Positions 37,566 to 46,659 of a stretch of DNA of 64,000 nucleotides are shown in pieces. This stretch comes from an uncultured Cytophagales bacterium. GTDB taxonomy: Bacteria; Bacteroidota; Bacteroidia; Cytophagales; Thermoflexibacteraceae. The DNA lies in the NCBI GenBank assembly GCA_938039675.1, contig CALHUI010000002.1, positions 1 to 64,000 on the forward strand, given 5' to 3'. The translations under genes and the position numbers were made by a program. Position 1 is the first letter of the stretch. Each line of letters begins with the position of its first letter. Below the pieces are notes generated by a model. The model ran no database searches, was not told where the DNA came from, and worked only from the letters and a program-made list of their open reading frames with translations.

Positions 37566-37573
37566 CAAAGTTA
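37566..37573 (-). promoter_or_regulatory. Possible -7 box of prfB
   Basis: Minus-strand TAACTTTG, a match to TAnnTTTG, lies 24 bases upstream of the prfB ATG. No -33 TTG is seen at 19 bases. Confidence 0.35.
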
Positions 37574-37645
37574 GGTTTTGCGGCGGAAAGTATTGCAGTT
37601 GCCTGTGTTTTATCCTGATGCGGCGTTTTGATGGGAATAAATCTA

Positions 37646-37653
37646 TATTTTTG
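37646..37653 (+). promoter_or_regulatory. Possible -7 box of gcvH
   Basis: TATTTTTG matches TAnnTTTG and lies 28 bases before the gcvH ATG. A TTG at 37628-37630 is 15 bases upstream, shorter than the usual 19. Confidence 0.35.
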
Positions 37654-37681
37654 CTACCATCAAAAACTATTTTAGCCTCCC

Positions 37682-38059
37682 ATGAATATCCCACAAGACC
37701 TCCACTACACCAAAGACCACGAATGGATTCGCTATGAGGGTGATATTGCCGTTGTCGGCATCACCGACTTTGCACAAGGCGAATTAGGTGACATTGTTTA
37801 TGTAGATGTCAATACAGTTGGTTCAGAAGTAAAAGCAGGCGATGTATTCGGCACGGTAGAAGCTGTAAAAACTACTTCCGATTTGTTTATGCCCGTAGAC
37901 GGCGAAGTGCTGGAAGTAAACGAAAGCCTGAACAGCAACCCCGAACAAGTAAATAACGACCCCTACGGCAATGGCTGGATTGTAAAAATTCGTCCGACAG
38001 GCGGCGGCAAAGAAAACCTGATTGATGCAGCAGCCTATGGCGCACTGGTTGGGGCATAA
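37682..38059 (+). CDS. gcvH: Glycine cleavage system H protein
   Basis: 125 residues. It is the lipoyl-carrying shuttle between the P, T and L proteins of glycine breakdown. [35 protein letters not shown] forms the first half, and the lipoylated Lys sits in [12 protein letters not shown] (Lys about residue 64). The end [11 protein letters not shown]-like segment ([13 protein letters not shown]) is typical. Other gcv genes are not in view, so the system is split in this genome. Single gene between prfB (divergent) and the HhH barrel gene (convergent). Confidence 0.97.
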   Translation: MNIPQDLHYTKDHEWIRYEGDIAVVGITDFAQGELGDIVYVDVNTVGSEVKAGDVFGTVEAVKTTSDLFMPVDGEVLEVNESLNSNPEQVNNDPYGNGWIVKIRPTGGGKENLIDAAAYGALVGA

Positions 38060-38123
38060 TGTGGTAAAAAACATGTAGGGCGCGGTGCGCCGTGTCCTTA
38101 CATTAAAACACGCTGTGTCTCTA

Positions 38124-40244
38124 CTAAAAAACCCTTCTCAGTTGCACTTTAAATTCGCTGCGGCGATTGCCTTCTATACGGTCTAAACCTGAGCCAAAAA
38201 CATTCTGACTCCGCAATTCGGTGAAGGCATAGCGCAGCCACAGGTCTGTTTTCCGACCGATATTGAATTGGGCCATGTAATAGTTACGAAAGCCACGCCC
38301 GTTGTATGCTGGAATACTGAATGAATACAGCACATCTTTTTCAAAAATATATTGGCGGTTTTCAAAATCATCGGTATCAAACAAAGCAAAGCGGCTACTG
38401 ATTTTCACTAATTTGAAATCCAGAACAATATCCTGTGCAATGACCAGCCCTTGCGTCATTTTGCCGCCTTCCTGTTGGAAACTGCTCCACTGAATACGGC
38501 TGCGTGTAGTTATAACTTGTTCTGCTTTAAAGTCGGCGTTGAGTTGGAAATTGCGGCGCACCGATGGCACTACCACGTCCATCATGGTGGTATTGTCGCG
38601 CAGGTTGCGACCTTTGGTTTCCTGACGCAATTGTGCGTAAATCGCTACTTTACGGTTCGGCTGATGTGTTAAGCGCACTAACCACTCATTGCCTGTAGAG
38701 GGGGCATCTACCAGAAAACGAAGCCATGGGAAACGAAAACCATCGTAGTAGGCGGCAATTGTCCAACGCAGTGTTGGCTTAATTTTAATGCCCCAGTAAG
38801 TGCCATGCTCGTTAATCGGGCGCGTGCCTTCGCTGAACGACCGGCCGTAGAATGAATGAAAATTGCGGTCATAGCGGCGGTAAAGCATAGACATATCTAC
38901 CTTTGCCGAAAGGCTGCTTACAAAGCCTGCCAGAGCACCTATACCTCCGCTTGCCGAGCGTGCGGCTTCACCAAAGAAATTGAAATTGCGGTAGTTGTAG
39001 CTGAAAAAGCCGCCGATGTTGTGATTCTGACTACCATTAAACTCAAATCGGTTATAAATTCTGTCCACCGGACGAATGGGAACGCTGAAATGGGTCATCA
39101 TAGCCGTTCCACCTGCCTCTAAATTGCCGTCAGATGAGCGGTAGGTGGCCGTAATGCCGCCGGTAACTTCGCGAATAGCATTTTTACCATTGATTTCGCG
39201 CTCGGTGCGGTGGAAGCCCGTCGGAATAATGCTGTTGATAAACGCCTCGCCAATAATATCCACATCGCTCATAGTATCGGCAGCAGCAAAGTTCACATTG
39301 GCCGAACGTCGTGCAAAAGAGATAAACGGCGTTACATCTACCTTCCCGAAATGGACAGTAGCGGCAGTCCCGCGGAAAAAACCGTTTTCAATTACACTTG
39401 TATAAGGCCGAATGCCTGTGTTGCTGCGGCGAATGGTAGCAACCGTTTCAGCCCCTTTGCCAATGGTAAAGCCCGCGGCAAGCAGCATTCCCTGCCCGGC
39501 CTGAATGAGGTAGTCGCCCAGCACGAGGGCTTTCAGCCGCCCGTGGTTATATACCGCCGCATGAGCTGACCAAAAATCCATTCCAAACTGACGGCGCGAG
39601 GGATTCCATACAATGGGTTCGCCGGCATCTTTTTCGGCTGTAAAGCCAATGCTGAAATCACGCAGGTGGCTGACGCGGAATCGCATATAAATTTTATCGG
39701 GAGAGCCGGTATAGCGTGTTTGTGTCAGTCCAGAGCGCAGCGTATCGCCCACCCCTAACGGACGAAATCCGCGCTGCTCTTCCAACACCCGCGATTGGCG
39801 GATAAGTAAGTAGTTGTTTTCTTCACTCAGAATGCGTTGCAAAAGCGTGCGTGTGTCGGCTGCAAATGTGCTTTCGCCTACCACCACAAAAGGCAGAACT
39901 TTCTGAATGGTTTCTAAATCAAAACCTTCAATGGCTTGCAGTTCGTAGATGCTGAGCAACTCACCGTTGCGTTGGCGATAGTCCAGAAATTGCCTGATTT
40001 GGTATTGGGAAAGTATATACAGGTCGGCCAACTGTTCATAGTTAGCCCTGTTCAGGTCTAATGGATTGGTGTAGAGCAAGTAGAGGGACTCATAAGCATC
40101 TTCGTAGTTGATGTCCTCATCCTGCACGGCAAAAAGGGACTGAATAAACTGGTCTAAGTCCACTTCCGATTGAAAGCGTTTTTGCTGTGCCGATGCAGCC
40201 CAGCCAAGCAGAAGCAACAGCCCTGTAAGTAAGGTTTTTTTCAT
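38124..40244 (-). CDS. Exported helix-hairpin-helix protein with predicted outer-membrane barrel
   Basis: 706 residues from the ATG at 40244, which overlaps the upstream stop codon as ATGA; an ATG at 40253 is the alternative. A signal peptide (MKKTLLTGLLLLLGWAASAQ) is followed by a segment (about 50-130) with PLDLNRANYEQLADLYILS and ISIYELQAIEGFDLETIQKV-like helix-hairpin-helix elements. A long region of alternating aromatic/polar strands follows (about 150-706), ending in a C-terminal F, as expected of a beta-barrel. HhH plus barrel proteins of this size are widespread in Bacteroidota and uncharacterised. Coupled to the PorV/PorQ-like gene upstream. Confidence 0.65.
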   Translation of the reverse strand: MKKTLLTGLLLLLGWAASAQQKRFQSEVDLDQFIQSLFAVQDEDINYEDAYESLYLLYTNPLDLNRANYEQLADLYILSQYQIRQFLDYRQRNGELLSIYELQAIEGFDLETIQKVLPFVVVGESTFAADTRTLLQRILSEENNYLLIRQSRVLEEQRGFRPLGVGDTLRSGLTQTRYTGSPDKIYMRFRVSHLRDFSIGFTAEKDAGEPIVWNPSRRQFGMDFWSAHAAVYNHGRLKALVLGDYLIQAGQGMLLAAGFTIGKGAETVATIRRSNTGIRPYTSVIENGFFRGTAATVHFGKVDVTPFISFARRSANVNFAAADTMSDVDIIGEAFINSIIPTGFHRTEREINGKNAIREVTGGITATYRSSDGNLEAGGTAMMTHFSVPIRPVDRIYNRFEFNGSQNHNIGGFFSYNYRNFNFFGEAARSASGGIGALAGFVSSLSAKVDMSMLYRRYDRNFHSFYGRSFSEGTRPINEHGTYWGIKIKPTLRWTIAAYYDGFRFPWLRFLVDAPSTGNEWLVRLTHQPNRKVAIYAQLRQETKGRNLRDNTTMMDVVVPSVRRNFQLNADFKAEQVITTRSRIQWSSFQQEGGKMTQGLVIAQDIVLDFKLVKISSRFALFDTDDFENRQYIFEKDVLYSFSIPAYNGRGFRNYYMAQFNIGRKTDLWLRYAFTELRSQNVFGSGLDRIEGNRRSEFKVQLRRVF

Positions 40245-41104
40245 TCGTCCCATGCTTTTTTGACAGGTTTCTGTTTTGAAAGATAGTAACGCAGCGCCAC
40301 ATGATGCGAAGGTAACAATTGCGGATGTGTGGAAACCGCATAGCCCGCTTCCAATTGCCTAAAATACAAACTCAACCCAAACGAGCCTGTATTAGGCTGT
40401 GCGGCAATGCCTGTGCGTATTGCCAGTTTGTCTATGAGGCGATACTCTACACCAACCTTTGCCCGTGCGGGCATTTCTGCATCTTTTTCTCCTTCCGCAT
40501 TAATCATCAGCCGCTCGTTGGGGCGATACGAAAGCCCAGCTTTCATCACGGTTGGCAGCCGTTCATCCTGAAAATCGGCTAAGCGCGCCTGCGTAAAATT
40601 GAAAATATGTGCGCCTATCCACAGTTGCCGCGTCAGTTGCCCTACGCCGCCCAACTCAAAGGCAAACAGGTTGCGCAGCCCCAATCCTTCCATGTTGATT
40701 TGTACATAGTTTGCACGCAGCCCAAGGCTGTAATTGGCAATTTTATGGCTGATTCCCAGCGCGCCAATCGTTTCGTTGAATAAATTATCGCCGAAGCGCG
40801 AAAAGGTAGCCGAAGCCCATGCAACGCCATACACATGAGCGGCAATACCCGTAGCTACCGTGTGGAAGCCTGCCGCCTGAAAGCGATTGTCATAAGCGGA
40901 AAGAAGCGAAGTCTGTTTATTCCATGCCAGCCCGCCAATGTTGTTAAATGTTGCCCACTCGTCTTGTAATGTAACGGCTGCATTGGCCATACCTGCTGCC
41001 CTTGCACCTATGCCATTGGTGCGCCATTGTGCCTGTAAATCACCGATAAAAACGCAATAAAAAAACAGAATAGCTATCAGCACTGAGGGTAGGAGTTGTT
41101 TCAT
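40241..41104 (-). CDS. PorV/PorQ-like outer-membrane barrel protein
   Basis: 287 residues with a signal peptide ending near LQAQW. GARAAGMANAAVTLQDEWATFNNIGGLAWN closely follows the start of the PorV/PorQ (FadL-like) family, and the rest is beta-strand-rich, ending KQKPVKKAWDE. In T9SS bacteria PorV shuttles substrates and PorQ helps attach them, but many relatives have unknown roles, so I do not assign a symbol. Its stop codon overlaps the start of the HhH-barrel gene by four bases. Confidence 0.7.
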   Translation of the reverse strand: MKQLLPSVLIAILFFYCVFIGDLQAQWRTNGIGARAAGMANAAVTLQDEWATFNNIGGLAWNKQTSLLSAYDNRFQAAGFHTVATGIAAHVYGVAWASATFSRFGDNLFNETIGALGISHKIANYSLGLRANYVQINMEGLGLRNLFAFELGGVGQLTRQLWIGAHIFNFTQARLADFQDERLPTVMKAGLSYRPNERLMINAEGEKDAEMPARAKVGVEYRLIDKLAIRTGIAAQPNTGSFGLSLYFRQLEAGYAVSTHPQLLPSHHVALRYYLSKQKPVKKAWDE

Positions 41105-41218
41105 GCCTGCTTTTTTGTACCAGAAATTAAATCAATTTGATAGGATTTTGTTTAATGTAGCCTAAAATTGTAATTTGTTTTGCCTAATTCATTTTTTAAC
41201 CCTCCTTTCCGTATTCGG

Positions 41219-41926
41219 ATGAACAAAATCATAATTGCCATAGACGGGTATTCCGCCTGCGGAAAAAGTTCTACCGCAAAAGCTGTTGCGGCAGCTTTGG
41301 GATATAATTATATAGACAGCGGCGCCATGTACCGCGCCGTTACCCTGTATTTCATACAGCACTACGTCAGCCTTGATAACGAACGCGAAATTAGCCGTGC
41401 GCTTAATAATATTGAAATAGAATTCCGCATACCGCCCGGCAGAACCGACGGTGTCAGCGAAACTTACCTCAACGGCCTGAATGTGGAAGAAGAAATCCGC
41501 AGCATGTTCATTTCCGATAGGGTGAGTGACGTGAGTAAAATTTCGCAGGTAAGGCGCTTTTTGGTTGCCCAGCAGCAGAAAATGGGTAAAAAGAAAGGCA
41601 TCGTGATGGACGGTCGCGACATTGGCACGGTCGTATTTCCGCAGGCAGAACTCAAACTGTTCCTCACGGCCGACATTTACGAGCGGGCACGCCGGCGTCA
41701 GGCTGAGTTACTGGCAAAAGAACAGTTGGTCAGCCTCAAAGAAGTGATAGCAAACCTTCAAAAGCGCGACCTGATAGACACTACCCGTGCAGAAAGTCCG
41801 CTGCGCAAAGCCGAAGATGCTATTGAGATAGATACCACCTTCGTAACTTTTGATGAGCAGGTAGAAATTGTATTGCGCAAGGCGTACCGCAAAATCATGT
41901 ATGCAACTGATGAAGCAAGTCAATAG
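41219..41926 (+). CDS. cmk: Cytidylate kinase
   Basis: 235 residues from the ATG at 41219 (a TTG at 41180 extends the frame but is less likely). It phosphorylates CMP and dCMP using ATP. Motifs are the P-loop GYSACGKSSTAKAVA, YIDSGAMYRAVTLY (the CMP-binding YRA), VMDGRDIGTVVFP, and the lid region RARRRQAELLAKEQ with DTTRAESPLRKAEDAIEIDTT. Length and motifs are standard. Confidence 0.96.
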   Translation: MNKIIIAIDGYSACGKSSTAKAVAAALGYNYIDSGAMYRAVTLYFIQHYVSLDNEREISRALNNIEIEFRIPPGRTDGVSETYLNGLNVEEEIRSMFISDRVSDVSKISQVRRFLVAQQQKMGKKKGIVMDGRDIGTVVFPQAELKLFLTADIYERARRRQAELLAKEQLVSLKEVIANLQKRDLIDTTRAESPLRKAEDAIEIDTTFVTFDEQVEIVLRKAYRKIMYATDEASQ

Positions 41927-41956
41927 CATAATTATTCATCCAAATTCTACGGCAAT

Positions 41957-42061
41957 ATGGAACAAGGCATTCGATGGAAGCAAAGGTTTGAAAATTTCGG
42001 CAATACTTTGAAGCATTCAGAAGATGCTATTTATATCAGCAAGCTGAGTGATTTAGAGTAA
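41957..42061 (+). pseudogene. Truncated HI0074-like nucleotidyltransferase-substrate-binding (HEPN/MNT antitoxin) relic
   Basis: An ATG at 41957 opens a 34-codon frame, MEQGIRWKQRFENFGNTLKH..., ending SKLSDLE then TAA. The opening IRWKQRFxNFxxxL and the closing LSDLE are the start of the HI0074 family, which normally continues KQGLIQ and runs about 130 residues. Here a stop directly follows LSDLE and the next 130 bases show no further match. It looks like the remnant of a MNT/HEPN toxin-antitoxin pair. The rest of the spacer 41927-42190 holds nothing else recognisable. Confidence 0.6.
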
Positions 42062-42190
42062 AGAAATAATGCTTTCCCCCCTCTACCTATTCGATATTTC
42101 CGTTTTTCATACCTTAGAATTCAACAGTTTGCCGGAGCACAACAACCGCGTCGGAAAAATATTTTACACAAAAGGCCAATAGTCGCGCCT

Positions 42191-43357
42191 ATGATAAACC
42201 TTCAAGAAAACCGCACAACTTCCAGTATTATTGTTTTGATGATGGCTATGGTGATTGGTGTCGGTTCTATCATCTACACCAACTCGCTGGTAAGCCGTAT
42301 TTTGGCACAGGAAGAGCAGCAGACCTCTATTTTTGCCAAAGTACAGGAATACATCGCTACCGTTGAAGCAGGGGAAAATATCAATACGCTAATAGAAGTA
42401 ATTGATGCCAACTATACTTATCCGGTAATTCTGACCGATGAAAAAGATAAGGTATTAGGACATCGCAACATAAGGATTCCCAAAGCAAAAGACTCGTTGG
42501 CCTACTTGGCCGCCGAACTTGCCGAAATGAAAGCAGCACACCCACCCATTGTGGTAGAGCCTGCCCCCGGCCTAAAAAACTTAATTTACTACAAAAACTC
42601 CGATTTGGTAGTGCAGTTGAAGTACTATCCTTACGTAGAACTGCTGATTATCAGCCTGTTTTTCGGCATTGTATATGTGCTGTTCAATGCTTCGCGCAAA
42701 GCCGAACAGAACAAAGTATGGGTAGGGCTTGCTAAAGAAACAGCGCATCAGTTAGGAACTCCCATTTCCTCGCTCATGGCTTGGATGGAGTATTTCAAAG
42801 CCGATGAATCGCTGGATGAAAGTATCATCGGTGAGATAGAAAAAGACGTGTTAAGGCTGGAAATGATTACAGCGCGTTTTTCAAGCATCGGCTCGCCGCC
42901 GGTTCTCAAATTTGAAAACGTGGAACAGTTGGTCAAAGACAACATAGACTACCTACAAAAGCGTATTTCTACCAAAGTGCAGATTTCTGTTAAAAATCTG
43001 GAAGGAATGGCTTTGGGTGCGCCGCTCAATCGCAGTTTGTTTGAATGGGTTATTGAAAATATCTGCAAAAATGCGGTGGATGCAATGGGCGGCATAGGCA
43101 AAATCAACATTTCGCTCAGCTACACCCGCGACAGTAAACAGGTGCAAATTGACATCTCCGACACAGGGAAAGGTATCCCAAAATCGCTGTGGAAGCAAAT
43201 TTTCAAACCTGGTTATACCACCAAAAAACGAGGTTGGGGCTTGGGGCTTACCTTAGCCAAACGCATTGTGAAAGACTACCACAAAGGCAACATTTTTATA
43301 CTCTCATCAGTGCCCAACGAGGGCACAACGTTCCGCATTTTACTACCCCGCTTCTGA
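42191..43357 (+). CDS. Membrane sensor histidine kinase
   Basis: 388 residues. A first membrane helix (about 12-35), an extracytoplasmic sensor segment (about 36-150), a second helix (ELLIISLFFGIVYVLF, about 150-167), then the kinase: H-box KETAHQLGTPISSLMAW with the phosphorylated His near residue 186. The N-box is WVIENICKNAVDAM, G1 DISDTGKGIP, and G2 WGLGLTLAKRIV. No HAMP domain is obvious. No response regulator gene is adjacent, so it is an orphan kinase here; the signal is unknown. The BatA-like gene follows after 38 bases. Confidence 0.9.
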   Translation: MINLQENRTTSSIIVLMMAMVIGVGSIIYTNSLVSRILAQEEQQTSIFAKVQEYIATVEAGENINTLIEVIDANYTYPVILTDEKDKVLGHRNIRIPKAKDSLAYLAAELAEMKAAHPPIVVEPAPGLKNLIYYKNSDLVVQLKYYPYVELLIISLFFGIVYVLFNASRKAEQNKVWVGLAKETAHQLGTPISSLMAWMEYFKADESLDESIIGEIEKDVLRLEMITARFSSIGSPPVLKFENVEQLVKDNIDYLQKRISTKVQISVKNLEGMALGAPLNRSLFEWVIENICKNAVDAMGGIGKINISLSYTRDSKQVQIDISDTGKGIPKSLWKQIFKPGYTTKKRGWGLGLTLAKRIVKDYHKGNIFILSSVPNEGTTFRILLPRF

Positions 43358-43383
43358 TACCTTGAAGTGTAGGTTTTTTATCG

Positions 43384-43390
43384 TACTTTG
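43384..43390 (+). promoter_or_regulatory. -7-like box next to the BatA-like gene
   Basis: TACTTTG resembles TAnnTTTG with one base less in the spacer and ends five bases before the ATG at 43396. It may be a leaderless promoter. It may also be chance. Confidence 0.25.
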
Positions 43391-43395
43391 CAGCT

Positions 43396-45486
43396 ATGAG
43401 TTTCTTGTATCCGTCGTTTCTATGGGCATTAGTACTTGTTTCCGTGCCTATTATTATACACTTGTTCAATTTTCAGCGTCCTAAGGTGATTTATTTTACC
43501 AATGTGGCGTTTTTGCGTGAAGTCAAATCGGTTGCCAATGCGCGCAATCGGCTGAAAAACCTGCTGGTGTTGCTGATGCGTTGTTTATTCGTAGCCGCAT
43601 TAGTAGGGGCTTTTGCGCAACCTTTCATCCCCTATCATCGGGCAGACAACCTGCCTGTGGCAGGCAATCAGGTCGCCATTTACATTGACAACTCATTTAG
43701 CATGCAAAATGAGCGCGATGGTAAAAAGCTGCTTGACCGTTCGGTAGATTTGGCATTACAAATTGTCAAAGGCTTTCCGCAAAATGCGCGGTTTTCGGTA
43801 TTGAACAACAGTTTTGAAAGCGACCTGAATTTCCTTTTTGAGCCTGCCAAAGCCAATGATTTGATTTTAAAAACCGATTACAGCAATGCAGGCAGAACTT
43901 TGGAGAGCGTGTATGAACGGCAAAAAAGCATTCTTGCCAATGTAGCAGGCAGCGGCAGCCACCATATTTTCTGGCTGACCGACTTTCAGCAAATGCCCGG
44001 CAGCGATTTGGAAAAATTAGCCACCGCATTAGACAGTGTAAATCGCTTTTACCTGCTGCCGCAAGAGGCCAATGACGTTTCCAATGTGTACATTGATTCG
44101 ATATGGCTGGAAAATCCCTTCGTGCGCGTGAACGAAACCAACACGCTCAGCATACGCATGCGCCATTTCGGTACAGAACCGGCTACCGAACGGTTGGTGC
44201 GCCTGTTTATTGAAGGCAAGCAGGTATCGGGGGGAACTGTCAGCCTTCAGGCCGATGAAACGAGCGAACTCAAACTTAACTTTGCCGTAACTTCTGCCGG
44301 GCAGAAGCCTTGTTGGGTGGCGGTAGATGACACACCCGTTGTTTTTGATAATAATTACTACTTCACGCTGAATGTAGCCCCTCAAATCAATATTTTACAC
44401 ATCGTAGAAGGTAAAAGCCCGACCTACATACCCGATGTTTATGCTAATGAGGCGTTTTTCAAAGTCGAATCGGTAAGCGTCGGCAATTTGGATTATGACC
44501 GCATCAATACCGCCAACGTGGTGGTTTTGCAAGGTTTGAAAACCATAGACATAGGTTTACAAACAGCTTTGCGCAACTTTCTGGTGCGTGGCGGGGCACT
44601 GGCGGTATTTCCCGGGCAGGTGTTTGACCCGCAAGCCTATTCGGATTTGTTAGGTATCCGCACTGTTTTTATTCCCGATGCACTTTCTGCGGCGACTTTG
44701 AAACTGTCGATAAATGCGCCCGACTTGCAAGAGCCTTTTTTTAAAGGCATTTTTGAAAAAATGACCGAACAAGGCGAAGCTGCTCGCATGGCAATGCCCG
44801 AAGCCAAAGTAAATCTGTCGTGGAGTGGGGCAGGCAGAGACCTGTTGAGTTTGCGCAATGGGCAACCCTATCTCTCATCGTTTGAACTGCTGAACAGCAG
44901 AGTTTTCCTTTTTGCTGCACCGTTGGATTCAACTTTTACCGGATTGCCGCAAAATGCGCTTTTTGTACCGATTATGTACAAAATTGCACTGGCGAGCAAG
45001 CGTGGCACCGAACGGCTGGCCTATTCTTTTGCCGAGCCGCTGATTGCCCTGCCTTTGACGGAGGGGCAGAATTTTTCGCGCAACGATGTGCTCAAGCTCG
45101 TACCCGCCGACAATACTGCCACTGACCGCGAGCTAATTCCCCTACAGCGCTTTGCCGATAACCAACTCATTATTGAACTGCCTAAAACAGAACTGCCTGC
45201 GGGCAACTACAACTTAGTGCAACGCAAAAACGACAATGTCGTAACAGCTCTTGCCCTGAATTATGACAAGGCAGAGTCGCAATTCAAAACCTACAAAGCC
45301 GACGACCTGAAGCGAATATTTGCAGGCCGAAAAAATGTACAGGTGCTGGACGAAGTCAGCACCCGTGAATTTGCAAGCACATTCAATGCTATGAACCTGA
45401 ATAAACCGCTTTGGCGCTACTTCATTATGGCAGCTCTTGCCTTTTTGTTGGTAGAAGTGCTGCTGCTGCGGTTTTGGAAGGGGTGA
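43396..45486 (+). CDS. BatA-like membrane protein with VWA domain
   Basis: 696 residues. It starts MSFLYPSFLWALVLVSVPIIIHLFNFQRPKVIYFTNVAFL, the BatA N-terminal double-helix module of aerotolerance-type proteins (about 1-85). A von Willebrand type A domain follows with the metal-site DxSxS in YIDNSFSMQNE (near residue 98). A long region of unknown function (about 240-640) precedes a C-terminal membrane helix (about 672-690). Relatives sit in MoxR-BatABCDE loci; those partners are not here. Likely a cell-envelope protein. Follows the orphan kinase on the same strand. Confidence 0.78.
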   Translation: MSFLYPSFLWALVLVSVPIIIHLFNFQRPKVIYFTNVAFLREVKSVANARNRLKNLLVLLMRCLFVAALVGAFAQPFIPYHRADNLPVAGNQVAIYIDNSFSMQNERDGKKLLDRSVDLALQIVKGFPQNARFSVLNNSFESDLNFLFEPAKANDLILKTDYSNAGRTLESVYERQKSILANVAGSGSHHIFWLTDFQQMPGSDLEKLATALDSVNRFYLLPQEANDVSNVYIDSIWLENPFVRVNETNTLSIRMRHFGTEPATERLVRLFIEGKQVSGGTVSLQADETSELKLNFAVTSAGQKPCWVAVDDTPVVFDNNYYFTLNVAPQINILHIVEGKSPTYIPDVYANEAFFKVESVSVGNLDYDRINTANVVVLQGLKTIDIGLQTALRNFLVRGGALAVFPGQVFDPQAYSDLLGIRTVFIPDALSAATLKLSINAPDLQEPFFKGIFEKMTEQGEAARMAMPEAKVNLSWSGAGRDLLSLRNGQPYLSSFELLNSRVFLFAAPLDSTFTGLPQNALFVPIMYKIALASKRGTERLAYSFAEPLIALPLTEGQNFSRNDVLKLVPADNTATDRELIPLQRFADNQLIIELPKTELPAGNYNLVQRKNDNVVTALALNYDKAESQFKTYKADDLKRIFAGRKNVQVLDEVSTREFASTFNAMNLNKPLWRYFIMAALAFLLVEVLLLRFWKG

Positions 45487-45506
45487 GCTGCGCAACCTAC
45501 ATGCTT

Positions 45507-45548
45507 ACGCGATACAGCAGTTGAGTGATTGACAGTATATCGCGTTTT
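45507..45548 (+). terminator. Possible terminator after the BatA-like gene
   Basis: ACGCGATA (45507-45514) and TATCGCGT (45538-45545) are exact mirror arms with a 23-base loop, followed by T residues. It lies 20 bases after the stop codon and faces the convergent galE. The loop is long, so moderate confidence only. Confidence 0.35.
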
Positions 45549-45551
45549 GCA

Positions 45552-46592
45552 CTATTGTCCTTTCAACAACTCCTGTTGCCATTTCCATGCCGAGGCCATC
45601 ATTTCATTGATGCCAAAGCGCGGCTGCCATCCTAAAACAGTGGCTGTTTTGCGGGTGTCGGAATAAATGGCTGCCACATCCCCGGCGCGAGGGGGGCCTA
45701 TGCGGTAGTTGAGTTTCATTTGCGCTGCTTGTTCAAAGGCGTGAACAGCTTCCAGTACGGTTACGCCTTGCCCTGTTCCCAGATTGAAAACATCGTAATA
45801 ATGCAGCGAATCCTCTTGTCGGAAAAGATATTCCAACGCCGCAATGTGTGCTTCGGCAACATCTGTAACGTGTATATAGTCGCGGATACAAGTACCATCG
45901 CGGGTGGGGTAGGTATTGCCCGCCACAACGAGCTCCGAACGAAGCCCCGCGGCAGTTTGTGTAATAATCGGTACGAGGTTGAGCATTGTTTGCAGCGCAT
46001 CCTCGCCAATTAGCCCTGATTCGTGCGCACCTACGGGATTGAAATAGCGTAAGGAAATAGCTTTGATAGAGCTTATCTTAGCCGTGTTTTGTACAATTTC
46101 TTCGCCCATTTGCTTGGTATTGGCATACGGCGATTCCGCTTTTTTGAATGGCGTAGCCTCATGAACGGGCAGTTCATCGGCATTGCCGTAAACCGAGCAG
46201 GAAGAAGAAAAGATAAAATGATTGACATTTCTTTTCTGACATATTTCCAGCAGGTTAATCAGCGAAACAAGGTTGTTGCGGTAGTAGCGCAGTGGTTGTT
46301 CCACCGATTCGGGAACGGATTTTAGTGCAGCAAAGTGAATAACCCCCTGAATATGAGGATTTTCATCAAAAATAGTTACTGTTGCGGCTTTATCGCAAAG
46401 GTCAATGGGATAGTTGCGCACCTGCATGCCCGTAATTTTTGCAATGCGATTGAGCGTTTCCGGACGTGAGTTTACGAAGTTATCGCATGAGATAACCTCA
46501 TATTTGCCTTGTTGCAATAGTGCAATAACTGTGTGCGAGCCTATGTAGCCACATCCGCCGGTTACGAGGATAGCAGATTTAGATACTGTCAT
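45552..46592 (-). CDS. galE: UDP-glucose 4-epimerase
   Basis: 346 residues from the ATG at 46592 (frame extends to a TTG at 46604). It interconverts UDP-glucose and UDP-galactose for polysaccharide synthesis using bound NAD. Evidence is the nucleotide-binding GGCGYIGSHT, FAALKSVPESVEQPLRYYRNN, the Ser-Tyr-Lys catalytic set (SSSCSVYGN and SPYANTKQMGEE), and RYFNPVGAHESGLIGED. Length is that of the family. It begins just after a strong terminator of the upstream TlpA-like gene. Confidence 0.93.
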   Translation of the reverse strand: MTVSKSAILVTGGCGYIGSHTVIALLQQGKYEVISCDNFVNSRPETLNRIAKITGMQVRNYPIDLCDKAATVTIFDENPHIQGVIHFAALKSVPESVEQPLRYYRNNLVSLINLLEICQKRNVNHFIFSSSCSVYGNADELPVHEATPFKKAESPYANTKQMGEEIVQNTAKISSIKAISLRYFNPVGAHESGLIGEDALQTMLNLVPIITQTAAGLRSELVVAGNTYPTRDGTCIRDYIHVTDVAEAHIAALEYLFRQEDSLHYYDVFNLGTGQGVTVLEAVHAFEQAAQMKLNYRIGPPRAGDVAAIYSDTRKTATVLGWQPRFGINEMMASAWKWQQELLKGQ

Positions 46593-46602
46593 GGAATCAT
46601 TC

Positions 46603-46638
46603 AAAAAAATGAAGTGCCTCCTCTATAGCGGCACTTCA
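46603..46638 (-). terminator. Strong Rho-independent terminator of the TlpA-like gene
   Basis: TGAAGTGCC and GGCACTTCA (46610-46618 and 46630-46638) form a perfect 9-bp stem with an 11-base loop, followed on the minus strand by seven T. It lies about 21 bases after the TlpA-like stop codon, and the T-run ends 10 bases before the galE ATG. Confidence 0.8.
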
Positions 46639-46646
46639 CAAATATA
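46639..46646 (-). promoter_or_regulatory. Possible -7 box of galE overlapping the terminator
   Basis: Minus-strand TATATTTG matches TAnnTTTG and directly abuts the terminator hairpin. Transcription from it would start inside the first arm, so the galE mRNA could not form the terminator. No -33 TTG at 19 bases is seen. Confidence 0.35.
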
Positions 46647-46659
46647 ATCATCAGCAATT

